Shown here piece by piece: positions 42,994 through 54,728 of a DNA stretch of 64,000 bases. The notes below the pieces were generated by a model, which was not told where the DNA came from, ran no database searches, and worked only from the letters and a program-made list of their open reading frames with translations. Origin of the DNA: Actinosynnema sp040640215 (GTDB taxonomy: Bacteria; Actinomycetota; Actinomycetes; Mycobacteriales; Pseudonocardiaceae); contig NZ_JBFABG010000002.1 of the NCBI RefSeq assembly GCF_040640215.1, forward strand, positions 124,001 through 188,000, in the 5' to 3' direction. Position 1 is the stretch's first letter. Every line of letters begins with the position of its first letter. Position numbers and translations under genes: made by a program.

Positions 42994-44255
42994 AGGACCG
43001 CCTTCAGCAGCTTCGCGACGTCCCCGAGGGTCTCGTGGACACCGTGGCGCGCCACGACCTTCCCGCCCGACACGACCACCGAGACGTCCGACGCGGTGGC
43101 CGCGAGCAGGACCTGGTCCGGCGCGCACCCGGTGGTGCGCACCGAGTCCAGGCCGATCGCGACGAGGTCGGCGGGCGCGCCGACCTCGATCCGGCCCGCC
43201 TCGGGCCAGCCGATGGCGGTGTGGTTGGTCAGCGCCGCCACCAGGTCCGCCGGGGTGAACCGGCCGCGCTCGCCGGTGCGCAGCCGCTCGCCGTGCTCCA
43301 GCCCCCGGGCCTCCAGCAGCGGGTCGATCACCGCGTGCTGGTCGCTGCCCAGCGACAGCGGGCTGCCCGCGTCGCGCAGCTCCCGGGCGGGGCCGATGCC
43401 GTCGGCCAGGTCGGCCTCCGTGGTGGGGCAGAAGCACGCGCCGGTCGCCGTCGAGCCGAGCAGCCCGATGTCCGCCGCGGACAGGTGGGTGGCGTGCACG
43501 GCGGTCGTGCGGGCGGTCAGCGCGCCCTCCTCGTGCAGCAGCCCGGTCGGCGTCAGCCCGTACGCGGCGAGGCACGCCTCGTTCTCGGCGGGTTGCTCCG
43601 ACAGGTGGACGTGCAGCGGCCGATCGGGGAAAGCGCTTGCCACCAGCGACAACGTTTCCCGCGGCACGGCGCGCACGGAGTGGATCGCCGCGCCGACCCG
43701 GGTGTTGCCGTCCTCGCGCAGCTCGGCCACCCGGGCGGCCCACCGCTCGCCGGTGCCGTCGGAGAACCGCTCCTGCACGCCGGTGACCGGCTGCCCGATC
43801 CCCCCGGCCAGGTAGCAGGCGTCGAGCAGGGTGAGCCGGATGCCGGCGTCGGCGGCGGCCTGCCGCAGCGCGTCGCCCATCTCGTTGCCGCCGTGGTGGA
43901 GGTAGTGGAACTCCCCCACCGCCGTCACGCCGGCGATGGCCATCTCCGCGTAGGCCGCGCGCGCCAGGCGCAGGTAGCCGTCCGGGGTGAGGCTCTCCGC
44001 CACCGCGTACATGCGGTCGCGCCACGTCCAGAACGTGCCGCCGGCGGAGTGCGTCCGGCCGCGCAGAGCCCGGTGGAAGGCGTGGGAGTGCGCGTTGGCG
44101 AACCCCGGCAGCACGACCCCGTACAGGCGTTCGCAGCCCAGCGGGATCGTGTCCACAGTGGACACCGACGTGATGGTGCCCCGGTCGACCCGGACCAGCA
44201 CGCGCGAAGCGATGCCGTCGGGCAGCCACGCCTGTTCACACCAGAAGCTCTTCAT
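42990..44255 (-). CDS. hutF: formimidoylglutamate deiminase
   Basis: 421 residues, amidohydrolase superfamily. It deaminates N-formimidoyl-glutamate to N-formyl-glutamate. Metal-binding blocks: FANAHSHAFHRALRGR, PLHVHLSEQPAE, AVHATHLSAADI, and the aspartate in SLGSDQHAVIDPL. The N-terminal SFWCEQAWLPDG is typical of HutF. Start ATG at 44253-44255, overlapping the M20 gene stop (ATGA). Its presence means the pathway passes through formylglutamate and needs a deformylase. Confidence 0.94.
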   Translation of the reverse strand: MKSFWCEQAWLPDGIASRVLVRVDRGTITSVSTVDTIPLGCERLYGVVLPGFANAHSHAFHRALRGRTHSAGGTFWTWRDRMYAVAESLTPDGYLRLARAAYAEMAIAGVTAVGEFHYLHHGGNEMGDALRQAAADAGIRLTLLDACYLAGGIGQPVTGVQERFSDGTGERWAARVAELREDGNTRVGAAIHSVRAVPRETLSLVASAFPDRPLHVHLSEQPAENEACLAAYGLTPTGLLHEEGALTARTTAVHATHLSAADIGLLGSTATGACFCPTTEADLADGIGPARELRDAGSPLSLGSDQHAVIDPLLEARGLEHGERLRTGERGRFTPADLVAALTNHTAIGWPEAGRIEVGAPADLVAIGLDSVRTTGCAPDQVLLAATASDVSVVVSGGKVVARHGVHETLGDVAKLLKAVL

Positions 44256-45419
44256 CGGGCCAGCCGCTCCAACGTCGTCGCCAGCGCCACCACGCCCGCC
44301 GCGCAGTCGTCGGCCTCGGCGAACTCCTCGGGGGCGTGGCTGATCCCGGTCGGGTTGCGCACGAACAGCATGGCGGTCGGCACGTGCGCCGCCAAGATCC
44401 CCGCGTCGTGACCCGCGCCGCTGGGCAGCGCCGGCACCCCGCCGAGCGCGTCGGAGATCTCGGTGGCCAACCCGGTGTCGAAGTGGACCGTGTCGCCGTA
44501 GGACTCCTCGGTGACCCGCAGCTCGCAGCCCTCCTCGCGGGCCGCCTCGTGCGCCGCCGAGGTGATCCGCGCGACCACGTCCCGGGTGCGCGCGTCGTCC
44601 TCGGCCCGCGCGTCCAGCCACAGGTCGACCGACGAGGCGATCACGTTGGTGCCGCCGGGGTTCGGCACGATCCGCCCGACGGTCGCCCGCGCGCCGTCCG
44701 TGGCCGCCGCGCGCGCCGCCAGCACCAGCCGCGACGCGGGCAGCATCGGGTCCCGCCGGTCCTCGACCAGGGTCGCGCCGGCGTGGTTGCCCTCGCCGGT
44801 GAACGTGTACCGCCACCGGCCGTGCGCCAGGATCGAGCCGGCCACCCCGACCGGGACGGTCAACCCCCGGCCCTGCTCCACGTGCAGCTCGACGAACCGC
44901 CCGACCAGCCGGAGGGCCTCGTCGTCGCGGCCCATCCGCTCCGGGTCGAACCCGGCGGCGCGCGCCGCGTCCCCGAACGACACGCCGTCGGGGTCGGTCA
45001 GCGCGAGCGCCTTCTCCGGCGCGATCGCGCCGGTCATCAGCCGCGACCCGAGGCAGGCCACGCCGAACCGGCCGCCCTCCTCCTCCACGAACACCACGAC
45101 CGCCAGCGGCCGGGTCGGCTGGAACCCCTTGGCCCGCAACAGGTCCATGGCCCGCAACGCGGCCACGACGCCCAGCGGCCCGTCGAACGCCCCGCCGCCC
45201 GGCACCGAGTCGAGATGACTGCCGGTGATCACCGCGTCCGGCCCCGGCGGGCCCCACCAGGCCCACAGGTTGCCGTTGCGGTCCGGCCGGACGTCCAGCC
45301 CGCGCCGGGTCGCCTCCGCGACGAACCACTCCCGCAGCTCCAGCTCGACGTGGTCGAACCCGTGCCGGGAGTAGCCGCCGCGCCGCGCGTCCCGACCGAC
45401 GTCGGCGAGGTCCGCGAGG

Positions 45420-45427
<8 letters not shown>
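44252..45427 (-). CDS. M20-family amidohydrolase (allantoate amidohydrolase-like), probable N-formylglutamate hydrolase
   Basis: 391 residues. Zinc-ligand blocks of the allantoate/N-carbamoyl amidohydrolase branch are visible: TGSHLDSVPGGGAFDGPLGV, VFVEEEGGRFG, ELHVEQG, and the C-terminal SGAGHDAGIL. No classical HutG is present, yet HutF makes N-formyl-glutamate. As this gene sits inside the overlapping hut operon, I infer that it hydrolyses that product to glutamate and formate. Its start overlaps the hutU stop by eight bases. Substrate is inference; family is clear. Confidence 0.88.
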
Positions 45428-47062
<1,635 letters not shown>

Positions 47063-47063
<1 letters not shown>

Positions 47064-48568
47064 CACAGTGCTCCGTTCCGGATGAGTTCTTCGGCGGCGG
47101 CGATCTCGGGGGCCAGGTGGCGGTCCGGGCCGGGGCCCTGGACGCTCACGCGGAGCTTCGCCACGGCTTCGGCGGTCGCCGGGGCGGGTTTGAGGGGCGC
47201 GCGCAGGTCCAGCGCGCGGGCGGCGGTGAGGAACTCGATCGCCAGCACGGTGCGCAGGCCGTCCACGGACTTGCGCAGCTTGCGCGCGGCGGACCAGCCC
47301 ATGGAGACGTGGTCCTCCTGCATCGCGCTGCTCGGGATCGAGTCGACGGACGCGGGCACCGCCAGCCGCTTGAGCTCGCTGACGATCGCGGCCTGGGTGT
47401 ACTGGGCGATCATGTGGCCGGAGTCGACGCCCGGGTCGTCGGCCAGGAACGGCGGCAGGCCGTGCGACCGGTTCACGTCGAGCATCCGGTCGGTGCGGCG
47501 CTCGGCGATGCTCGCCACGTCGGCCACCGGGATGGCCAGGAAGTCCAGCACGTAGGCGATCGGCGCGCCGTGGAAGTTGCCGTTGGACTCGACCCGCCCG
47601 TCGGCCAGCACCACCGGGTTGTCCACGGAGGCGGCCAGCTCGCGGTCGGCGACCGTCTCGGCGTAGGCCACGGTGTCCCGCGCCGCCCCGTGCACCTGCG
47701 GCGAGCAGCGCAGCGAGTACGCGTCCTGCACCCGCGTGCAGTCCGGGCCGCGATGGCTCGCCACGATCTCGGAACCGGCCAGCAGGTCGGCCATCCGGCG
47801 GGCGCTGCGGCCCTGGCCGGGGTGCGGGCGCAGGGCCTGGAGGTCGTCCGCGAAGACGCGGTCCGTGCCCAGCAGGGCCTCCACGCTCATCGCCGCCGTC
47901 AGGTCCGCCACGTCGAGCAGGTAGCGCAGGTCGCCCAGCGCCAGCACGAGCATCCCCAGCATCCCGTCGGTGCCGTTGATGAGCGCGAGGCCCTCCTTCT
48001 CGGCCAGCCGCACGGGCTCGATGCCGGCCCGGCGCAGCGCGTCGCCGGCCGGGACCAGCGCGCCGTCCGCGTCCCGGACCTGGCCCTCGCCGGTCAGCGC
48101 CAGCGCGGCGGCGGACAGCGGGGCCAGGTCGCCCGAGCAGCCCAGCGAGCCGAACTCGTGGACGACCGGCGTGATGCCCGCGTTCAGCATCGCCGCCATC
48201 GCCTCGGCGGTGGCGAGCCGGACCCCGGTGTGCCCGCCGGCCAGCGTCTTGAGCCGGAGCAGGACCAGCGCGCGGACGACCTCCCGCTCCACCTCGGGCC
48301 CGGAGCCGGCGGCGTGCGAGCGCACCAACGACTGCTGGAGCGCCGCCCGGCGGTCCGGCGGGATGTGCCGGACGGCCAGCGCGCCGAAGCCCGTGGACAC
48401 GCCGTAGGTGGGTTTCTCGGCCGTCGCCAGCCGTTCGATGTGGGCGCGGGCGGCCGTGACCGCCGCACGCGCCGACTCCGTGATCTCCACCGGCGCGTCG
48501 CCACGGGCGACCGCGTGGACGTCCTCGCGGGTCAGGACTTTCGGACCCAGCTCCACGGGTTGCTGCAT
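47063..48568 (-). CDS. hutH: histidine ammonia-lyase
   Basis: 501 residues. First step of histidine degradation, histidine to urocanate plus ammonia. The MIO prosthetic group segment reads LGCSGDLAPLS, with Cys-Ser-Gly rather than Ala-Ser-Gly; I believe Streptomyces enzymes share this. Other marks are YGVSTGFGALA near residue 53, NGTDGMLG and SSAMQEDHVSMG. ATG at 48566-48568. First gene of the operon hutH-hutU-M20-hutF-hutI, divergent from an IclR regulator across 239 bases. Confidence 0.96.
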
Positions 48569-48807
48569 GTGCTCATCACAACCCGTGCGCCGGTTCCGCA
48601 CGACCCGGGACCTCCGGAGACCGTCTGGCATCCCAGACTCGGAACCCTCCGGCAGCCGGCCCGGCCACTCCCCGGGTCCGCCCGGAGGCCGGGGGCGGGG
48701 TCTCGGCGGGACGCCGGTGACGACCACCCGTCCGGTCGCGAACCCCTCGAAGCCGGCCGCCACACCCCTCCCCTGCGCGAACACCGGGGTTTGTCGAGAA
48801 TGACCTG

Positions 48808-49614
48808 GTGGGTTCCAGCAGCGACGTGCCGGCCTTGCGCCGAGGGCTGGCCGTGCTGCGCCTGCTGGCCGGCCGCCCCGGTCCGCTGTCCGCCGCCGCC
48901 GTGGCGCGGGAACTGGACCTGCCGAGGTCCACGACCTACCACCTGCTGGCCGAGCTGACCGAAGCCGGGTTCGCCACCCACTTCCCCGAGGAGCGCCGCT
49001 ACGGGCTGGGCGTGGCGGCGTTCGAGCTGGGCTCGGCCTACCTGCGCCACGACCCGCTGGAACGCCTCGCGCGCCCGTTGCTGCGCCGCCTGGTCGACGC
49101 CGTCGGCCGGGCCGCGCACCTGGGCGTGCTGCACGGGGCGGAAGCGCTGTACCTGGTGCGCGAGCAGCCCCGGCAGCCGTCCACGATCGTGTCGGACGTC
49201 GGCGTGCGGCTGCCGGCGCACCTCACCGCGTCCGGCCGCGCGATGCTGGCCCACCTGCCGGACGCCCAGGTGCGCGCCCTGTTCCCCGGCGTGACGTCGT
49301 TCGTGGACCGCACCGGCCGGGGCCCGGCCAACCTCCCCGCCCTGCGCCGCCTGCTGGCCGCCGAGCGCCGCCGGGGCTGGGCGGTGGAGGACGGCTACGT
49401 CACGGCCGGTTTCGCCTCGGTCGCCGCGCCGGTCTTCGACCACGGCGAACGCCCGATCGCCGCCATCACGGTCACCTTCCGGCACGTGTGCGACGAGGAG
49501 TGCGGCGAAACCTGGCCGGACCTGGCGGTCGAGGCCCGGCGCACCGCCGACGCCCTCACCGACCGCATCGGCGGCCACCGCGCCGACACCCCGCGCGGCG
49601 AGCGGCCGGGCTGA
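48808..49614 (+). CDS. IclR-family regulator, probable hut operon regulator
   Basis: 268 residues. The N-terminal winged helix (VPALRRGLAVLRLLAGRPGP, then AAVARELDLPRSTTYHLLAELTE) is followed by the IclR effector domain with GRAAHLGVLHG, LPAHLTASGRAMLAHLP and AAPVFDHGERPIAAITV. GTG start. It is divergent from hutH and faces the same intergenic region, so it probably represses or activates the hut genes in response to histidine or urocanate (inference). Confidence 0.92.
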   Translation: MGSSSDVPALRRGLAVLRLLAGRPGPLSAAAVARELDLPRSTTYHLLAELTEAGFATHFPEERRYGLGVAAFELGSAYLRHDPLERLARPLLRRLVDAVGRAAHLGVLHGAEALYLVREQPRQPSTIVSDVGVRLPAHLTASGRAMLAHLPDAQVRALFPGVTSFVDRTGRGPANLPALRRLLAAERRRGWAVEDGYVTAGFASVAAPVFDHGERPIAAITVTFRHVCDEECGETWPDLAVEARRTADALTDRIGGHRADTPRGERPG

Positions 49615-49639
49615 ACCCCGGAGCGGGCGGCACGACGAA

Positions 49640-49673
49640 CCGCCGGCCCACCCCGGGAGGGGCGGACCGGCGG
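49640..49673. terminator. stem-loop between IclR gene and ABC importer operon
   Basis: CCGCCGG/CCGGCGG outer arms with an inner CCCC/GGGG pair, between the convergent IclR and substrate-binding-protein genes. No U-tract. Confidence 0.6.
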
Positions 49674-49689
49674 TCGGGTCGTGCGCGGA

Positions 49690-50574
49690 CTAGAGCTTGA
49701 CGTTCTTCAGGAAGTCCGCCGCCACGTTCGCCACGGTCTCCTTGTCGAGGTCGACCCGCTTGACCAGCTCGGCCAGGCCGACCGTGGTCAGCGCGGCCGA
49801 CACCTTGTTCAGCGCGTCCTTGCCCGCCTGGTCCACGGCGTCCGTGCGGATCAGCGGGATGATGTTCTGCGCCGGGTACATGTTCTTCGGGTCCGCCAGC
49901 TCCACGAACGAGTTCGCCTTGATGTCGGCGGACGTCGTGTACAGGTTCGCGACCTGCGCGGTGCCGTCCTTCAGCGCGTCCACGGTGATCGGACCGCCGG
50001 CGTCGGTGGTCTTGATCTCCTTGAACGTGACGCCGTAGAGCTCCTTGACCTTGTCCTTCCACCGCTGCGACCACTCGCCCGCCGCGCCCAGGACGTACTT
50101 GCCGTCGCCGAGGTCCGCGATCGAGGCCACCCCGGAGTCGGCGGTCTCCTTGGTGACCACCAGGACGTCCTTGTCCTCGGCGTCGGACTTGAACAGGACT
50201 TCGAGACCGTCCGGGGTCTTCTCCTTCAGGTTCTTGTAGACCTCGTCGGACTCGGTCGTGGCGTTGGTCTTGTCGAAGTAGTTCAGCAGGTTGCCGGTGT
50301 ACTCCGGCACCACGCCGAGCGACTTGTCCTGCAACGCCTTCACCACGAGCTCGCGCGCGCCGATGCCCGACTTCACGGACACCGTCGCGCCGGTCGCCCT
50401 GAGGGCTCCCGCGTAGATCTCGGCCAGGATCTTGTTCTCGGTGAAGTCGGCCGAACCGACCACGACCTCACCCTGGGCGGACTGCTGGTCGCTCCCGCTC
50501 AGGCCCTCTTTGGACCCGCACGCGGAAACGACCAACGCTGCCGCCGCGACGATGACGGCCAACGTGCGCTTCAT
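49690..50574 (-). CDS. substrate-binding lipoprotein of a quaternary-amine (OpuC-type) ABC importer
   Basis: 294 residues. Lipoprotein signal with lipobox VVSACG (Cys19). The mature chain has VVVGSADFTENKILAEIYAG and VVPEYTGNLLNYF, both typical of the glycine betaine/carnitine/choline binding-protein family (OpuAC/ProX type). It captures a compatible solute or its precursor outside the membrane. ATG at 50572-50574. Last gene of a four-gene minus-strand operon. Confidence 0.93.
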   Translation of the reverse strand: MKRTLAVIVAAAALVVSACGSKEGLSGSDQQSAQGEVVVGSADFTENKILAEIYAGALRATGATVSVKSGIGARELVVKALQDKSLGVVPEYTGNLLNYFDKTNATTESDEVYKNLKEKTPDGLEVLFKSDAEDKDVLVVTKETADSGVASIADLGDGKYVLGAAGEWSQRWKDKVKELYGVTFKEIKTTDAGGPITVDALKDGTAQVANLYTTSADIKANSFVELADPKNMYPAQNIIPLIRTDAVDQAGKDALNKVSAALTTVGLAELVKRVDLDKETVANVAADFLKNVKL

Positions 50575-50594
50575 GCCGTTCTCCCTCTCCCACT

Positions 50595-51314
50595 TCACCG
50601 GTCTCCACCGACCTCGACCACGTCGGTCGCCTCGGCGCGCCGACGGGGCCGGGCGGTCAGCCGCAAACCCCTGGGTATGACCAGCTTCCCGGCGAACGCC
50701 AGCAGGACGTCCACCACCACGGCCAGCAGCGCGATCAGGATCGCGCCGCCGATGAACTGCCCGTAGTCCAACACCCGCAGGCCGTCGAGCAACGGCCGGC
50801 CCAGCGACTCGATGCCGACGTACGCGGCGACCGACGCCGTCGCGACGACCTGGAGCACGGCGTTGCGCAGGCCGCCGACCAGCAGCGGCAGCGCGTTCGG
50901 CAGCTCCACCTTCCACAGCCGCTGCGACCCGGTCATCCCCATGCCGCGCGCGGCGTCCACGACGCCGTCGTCGACGCTCTGGATGCCGGCGTAGGTGCCG
51001 GCCAGGATCGGCGGCACGGCCAGCACGACCAGGCCGATCAGCACCCCGACCTGGCTGACGCCGACCACCAGGTACAGGAACGTGATCAGGCCCAGCGTGG
51101 GCAGCGCGCGCAGCGCGTTGCTGCCGCCCACCACCAGCACCCCGCCGCGCCCGGTGTGCCCGACGTAGAGCCCGAGCGGCACCGCGAGGGCCGCCGCGCC
51201 CAGCACCGCGCCCAGGCAGTACAGCAGGTGCACGCCGGTCCGCACCGGGATCGACGTCGGCCCCGACCAGTTCGCCGGGTCGACCAGCCACGCGAGCGCG
51301 TCCGCGAAGATCAT
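50595..51314 (-). CDS. ABC importer permease (OpuC type)
   Basis: 239 residues, about six helices, with the coupling-loop EAA region ARGMGMTGSQRLWKVELPNALPLLVGG. The ATG overlaps the stop of the other permease (ATGA). Together with the second permease it forms the membrane channel of the quaternary-amine importer. Confidence 0.93.
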   Translation of the reverse strand: MIFADALAWLVDPANWSGPTSIPVRTGVHLLYCLGAVLGAAALAVPLGLYVGHTGRGGVLVVGGSNALRALPTLGLITFLYLVVGVSQVGVLIGLVVLAVPPILAGTYAGIQSVDDGVVDAARGMGMTGSQRLWKVELPNALPLLVGGLRNAVLQVVATASVAAYVGIESLGRPLLDGLRVLDYGQFIGGAILIALLAVVVDVLLAFAGKLVIPRGLRLTARPRRRAEATDVVEVGGDR

Positions 51315-51970
51315 CGGCGACCAGCCCTCGTCCACGGCGTCAAGGCGTTGCGCAGAGCCACCAGCACCAGGTCCACCACCAGCGCCAGCACCAGGGTGAG
51401 CACGATGCCGACGATGATCGGTGCGAGGTACCGCTGCCGGAAGCCGTCGGTGAACAGCGTGCCCAGGCCGCCGGTGCCGATCAGCGCGCCGACGCTGACC
51501 AGGCTGATGTTGCTCACCGAACCGACCCGCACACCCGCCGCGAGCACCGGCACGGACAGCGGCAGCTCCACGGCCAGGAACCGCCGCCACGGCCGGAAGC
51601 CCATCGCGGTCGCGGCGGCCGTCACGTGCGAGGGCACCGCGTCCAACGCCTGCACGACCGGGCGGACCAGCAGCGCGGTGGTGTAGACCGTCAAGGCGGT
51701 CACCACGTTGACCGGGTCCAGCACCCTGGTCCCGATCAACGCCGGGATGATCGCGAACAGCGCCAGCGACGGGACCGTGTAGACCACGTTGAAGAGTCCG
51801 ACCAGGACCCCGTTCACCCGCCGGTACCGGTGGCACACCAGGCCCAGCGCGATCGCGAGCACCACCGAGATCGCCAGCGGCACCAGGGAGAGGTAGACGT
51901 GTTCGAGCAGCGCCGACCACAGCGCGGACCGCGTGCCGGCGTCGCCCAGGTACTTGCCCAGGTCACCCAC
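51311..51970 (-). CDS. ABC importer permease (OpuC type)
   Basis: 219 residues, about six helices. The EAA loop reads AAATAMGFRPWRRFLAVELPLSVPVLAAGV, and VSVGALIGTGGLGTLFTDGF is the family-conserved segment after it. The GTG start overlaps the ATPase stop by eight bases. It partners the permease at 50595, giving a heterodimeric channel. Confidence 0.93.
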   Translation of the reverse strand: MGDLGKYLGDAGTRSALWSALLEHVYLSLVPLAISVVLAIALGLVCHRYRRVNGVLVGLFNVVYTVPSLALFAIIPALIGTRVLDPVNVVTALTVYTTALLVRPVVQALDAVPSHVTAAATAMGFRPWRRFLAVELPLSVPVLAAGVRVGSVSNISLVSVGALIGTGGLGTLFTDGFRQRYLAPIIVGIVLTLVLALVVDLVLVALRNALTPWTRAGRR

Positions 51971-53003
51971 GGCGGCGCTCGATCACGTCGAGCACCTGGC
52001 GCGCCCTGACGACGCCGACGAACCTCCCGTCGGCGTCGACCACGACACCGAGGCCCGAGGGCGAGGACAGGGCGGCGTCGAGCGCGCCCCGGATCGAGCC
52101 GCCCTCGCCGTAGAGCGAGCCGCCGGGCAGCACCGCGCCGTCCGGCGCGCTCCAGCCCTGGGGCCGCCGCTCGCCGTCCACGAGGAGTTCCCACCCGCCC
52201 GACGCGGCGGAGGACTCCACCGCGTCGACCGCGCCGACCTCGACACCGGAGGAGTCCACAAAGGACAGGCTGCGGTAGCCCCGGTCCTTGCCCACGAAGC
52301 TCGCCACGAAGTCGTCGGCCGGCCGGGTGAGCAGCTCGGCGGGCGGCGCGTACTGGGCGAGGATGCCGCCCTCGCGGAACACCGCGACCTTCTCGCCGAT
52401 CCGCACCGCCTCGTCGATGTCGTGCGTCACGAAGACGATCGTCTTGTCCAGTTCGGCCTGCAACCGCAGCAACTCGTCCTGGAGACCTTCCCGGACCACC
52501 GGGTCGACCGCGCTGAAGGGCTCGTCCATCAGCAGCACCGGCGGGTCGGCGGCCAGGGCCCGCGCGACGCCCACCCGCTGCTGCTGGCCGCCGGAGAGCT
52601 GCGCCGGGTAGCGCCGGCCGAGTTCGGCGGGCAGCCCCACCAGCTCCAGCAGTTCGGCCGCGCGGGTGCGGGCCCGTGACTTCGACCACCCCGACAGCAG
52701 CGGCACGGTGGCCACGTTGTCCAGCACCGTCCGGTGCGGGAACAGGCCCGCCTGCTGGATGACGTACCCGATGCCGAGCCGCAGCTTCGGCGGGTCCACG
52801 CCCAGCACGTCCCGACCGTCCACCAGGACCGTGCCCGAGGTCGGGTCGATCATCCGGTTCACCATGCGCAGGGACGTCGTCTTGCCGCAGCCGGAGGGGC
52901 CGACGAAGACGGTGATCGTGCCCGCCTCGACCACGAGGTCCAGGCCGTTCACCGCGATGGTCCCGTCGTCGAACCGCTTGGTCACGCCGCGGAACTCGAT
53001 CAC
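51963..53003 (-). CDS. ABC importer ATPase with CBS domain (OpuC/ProV type)
   Basis: 346 residues. Walker A FVGPSGCGKTTSLRMVNRM, signature AQLSGGQQQRVGVARALA, Walker B VLLMDEPFSAVDPV and H-loop VTHDIDEAVRIGE identify a ProV/OpuCA ATPase. The C-terminal ~75 residues hold a single CBS motif (GVVVDADGRFVGVVRARQVLD). In relatives the CBS unit senses ionic strength, so the importer is probably osmoregulated. GTG start; first gene of the operon. Confidence 0.94.
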   Translation of the reverse strand: MIEFRGVTKRFDDGTIAVNGLDLVVEAGTITVFVGPSGCGKTTSLRMVNRMIDPTSGTVLVDGRDVLGVDPPKLRLGIGYVIQQAGLFPHRTVLDNVATVPLLSGWSKSRARTRAAELLELVGLPAELGRRYPAQLSGGQQQRVGVARALAADPPVLLMDEPFSAVDPVVREGLQDELLRLQAELDKTIVFVTHDIDEAVRIGEKVAVFREGGILAQYAPPAELLTRPADDFVASFVGKDRGYRSLSFVDSSGVEVGAVDAVESSAASGGWELLVDGERRPQGWSAPDGAVLPGGSLYGEGGSIRGALDAALSSPSGLGVVVDADGRFVGVVRARQVLDVIERRRG

Positions 53004-53122
53004 CCCGTGGTCCTCCCCGTCGGTGGAATCAGTGCGGTCGTTTCAAGGCGTCGAACGACACTAGCCCGTTCGCCCGACCGTGGCACGGCGTTCCACGATC
53101 CGGTCAGTAGGCTGCTCCGGTT

Positions 53123-54655
53123 GTGGCCACCGAACTAGTCCGCGCGCTGCTGGACTCCCATGGCGCGCACGCGCGCAAACTCCGGCGCGTCCTGACCCTG
53201 CTGGGTGACGACTGGCACACGCTGGCCGATCTGGTCCGCCTGCCGGCCGTGCCCCGGCGCACCGTGCAGGACCTGCTGAAGGCGCTCGACGTCGACGTGG
53301 AGTCCGACGGCGACCGCGTCCGCATCGCCCCCGGGCAGGTGGCCCGGTACGCGGAGTTCACCGCCGAGCCCGAGCCGGTGGACCCCCTGCTGTCGCGGCA
53401 CGGCGAGCGGCTGGACGAGTGGCTCGGCGCGGTGCGCGCCGACATCGCCTCGGTGCCGCCGCCGCTGACCGCGCTGGACCACGTGCAGGCGACCGCCGAG
53501 ACCGTGCTGAAGCGCGCGCTGTGGCTGGACTCCCGGTACGACCTGGCCGGCCGGACCCTGCTGTGCCTGGGCGACCACGACCTGACCTCGCTCGCGGTGT
53601 GCGCGGTGAACCCGGACGTGTCCGTCGTCGTGGTCGACGTGGACGACCGGCTCCTCGCCCACCTCGACGAGCGCTCCGGCGGCCGGGTGCGGACGTTCCA
53701 CGCCGACTTCCGGTTCGGCCTGCCGCCGACCCTGCTGGAGTCGGCGGACCTGGTCTTCAGCGACCCGCCCTACACCCAGGAGGGCGTGGCGCTGTTCGCC
53801 GGCCGGGCCGTCGAGTGCCTGGCCGACCTCGGCCGGGGCCGGGTGCTGCTCGCCTACGGGTTCAGCGACCGCACGCCCGCGCTCGGCTTGAAGGTCCAGC
53901 AGGAACTCCTGCGGCTGGGCCTGGTGTTCGAAGCGGTCCTGCCCGCGTTCCACCGGTTCGACGGCGCGCAGGCGATCGGCAGCGCCGCCGACCTGTACGT
54001 GTGCCGGCCCACGTCCCGGCGTCCGGTCGCGGCGGGCCGGACCGCGATCTACACCCACGGGCCGCAGTCCGTGGAGGCCGAGGGGCCCGGGGCGAAGGCC
54101 CTCCAGTCCCTGGTGGACCTCGCGCCGCGACCGGAGTCCTCACCGCCGCCCAAGCCGCGCGCGCCCGGCTGGGCCGACCCGATCGGCCGGGGTGCCGCGT
54201 CGCTCGCGGTGGACCTGTCCGGCGACCCCGGTCCGTGGCTGCTGCGCACGCTGCTGGCGTGCTCGCCGGGCCGGATGGCCGCGCTGGTGCCCAACAACCA
54301 CCCTGACGTGTCGTCGGCGGTCGGCCAGGAGGAGCTGACGTCCCTCGTCGACACCCGGTTCGCGCTGCGCTTCATGCGGTCCACCCCGGACGGCAAGCAC
54401 TGCGTCGTGGTGGCCGACCAGGTGCTCGCGGGCACCCTCGACCCGGGCGGGCTGGTCGTGCGGGAGGTGCTGATGCGGTCGCACGGCAAGCTCGGCAACG
54501 TGTGGCGGGAGGCGCTCACCACCGTGCTGCGGATCACCAAGCGCGAGGCGCGGGACCTGATCGGCGAGCACGACGACCTGGAGCACCGGCTGATCGACCT
54601 GCCGCGACACCGGATCGCCGCGCTGCTCCCGCTGATCCGGGCGTCGGCGGGGTAG
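53123..54655 (+). CDS. bis-aminopropyl spermidine synthase (BpsA)-family protein
   Basis: 510 residues. An N-terminal winged-helix-like segment (about 1-75; DDWHTLADLVRLPAVPRRTVQDLL) is followed by a Rossmann aminopropyltransferase-like domain with LLCLGDHDLTSLAVC and VFSDPPYTQEG, characteristic of BpsA (PF01861). The C-terminal ~170 residues (LAVDLSGDPGPWLLRTLLA onward) lie beyond the family core and I cannot assign them. BpsA makes branched polyamines in thermophiles; what the actinomycete version does is unknown. GTG start. It faces away from the importer operon and is followed by a small membrane protein. Confidence 0.82.
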   Translation: MATELVRALLDSHGAHARKLRRVLTLLGDDWHTLADLVRLPAVPRRTVQDLLKALDVDVESDGDRVRIAPGQVARYAEFTAEPEPVDPLLSRHGERLDEWLGAVRADIASVPPPLTALDHVQATAETVLKRALWLDSRYDLAGRTLLCLGDHDLTSLAVCAVNPDVSVVVVDVDDRLLAHLDERSGGRVRTFHADFRFGLPPTLLESADLVFSDPPYTQEGVALFAGRAVECLADLGRGRVLLAYGFSDRTPALGLKVQQELLRLGLVFEAVLPAFHRFDGAQAIGSAADLYVCRPTSRRPVAAGRTAIYTHGPQSVEAEGPGAKALQSLVDLAPRPESSPPPKPRAPGWADPIGRGAASLAVDLSGDPGPWLLRTLLACSPGRMAALVPNNHPDVSSAVGQEELTSLVDTRFALRFMRSTPDGKHCVVVADQVLAGTLDPGGLVVREVLMRSHGKLGNVWREALTTVLRITKREARDLIGEHDDLEHRLIDLPRHRIAALLPLIRASAG

Positions 54656-54728
54656 TTCGGCGAAACCCCTCGGTCGCGGCACGGGCGGCGGTAGCTTCCG
54701 TTCCGACTCGTCCGGGGAGGGGCAAGAC

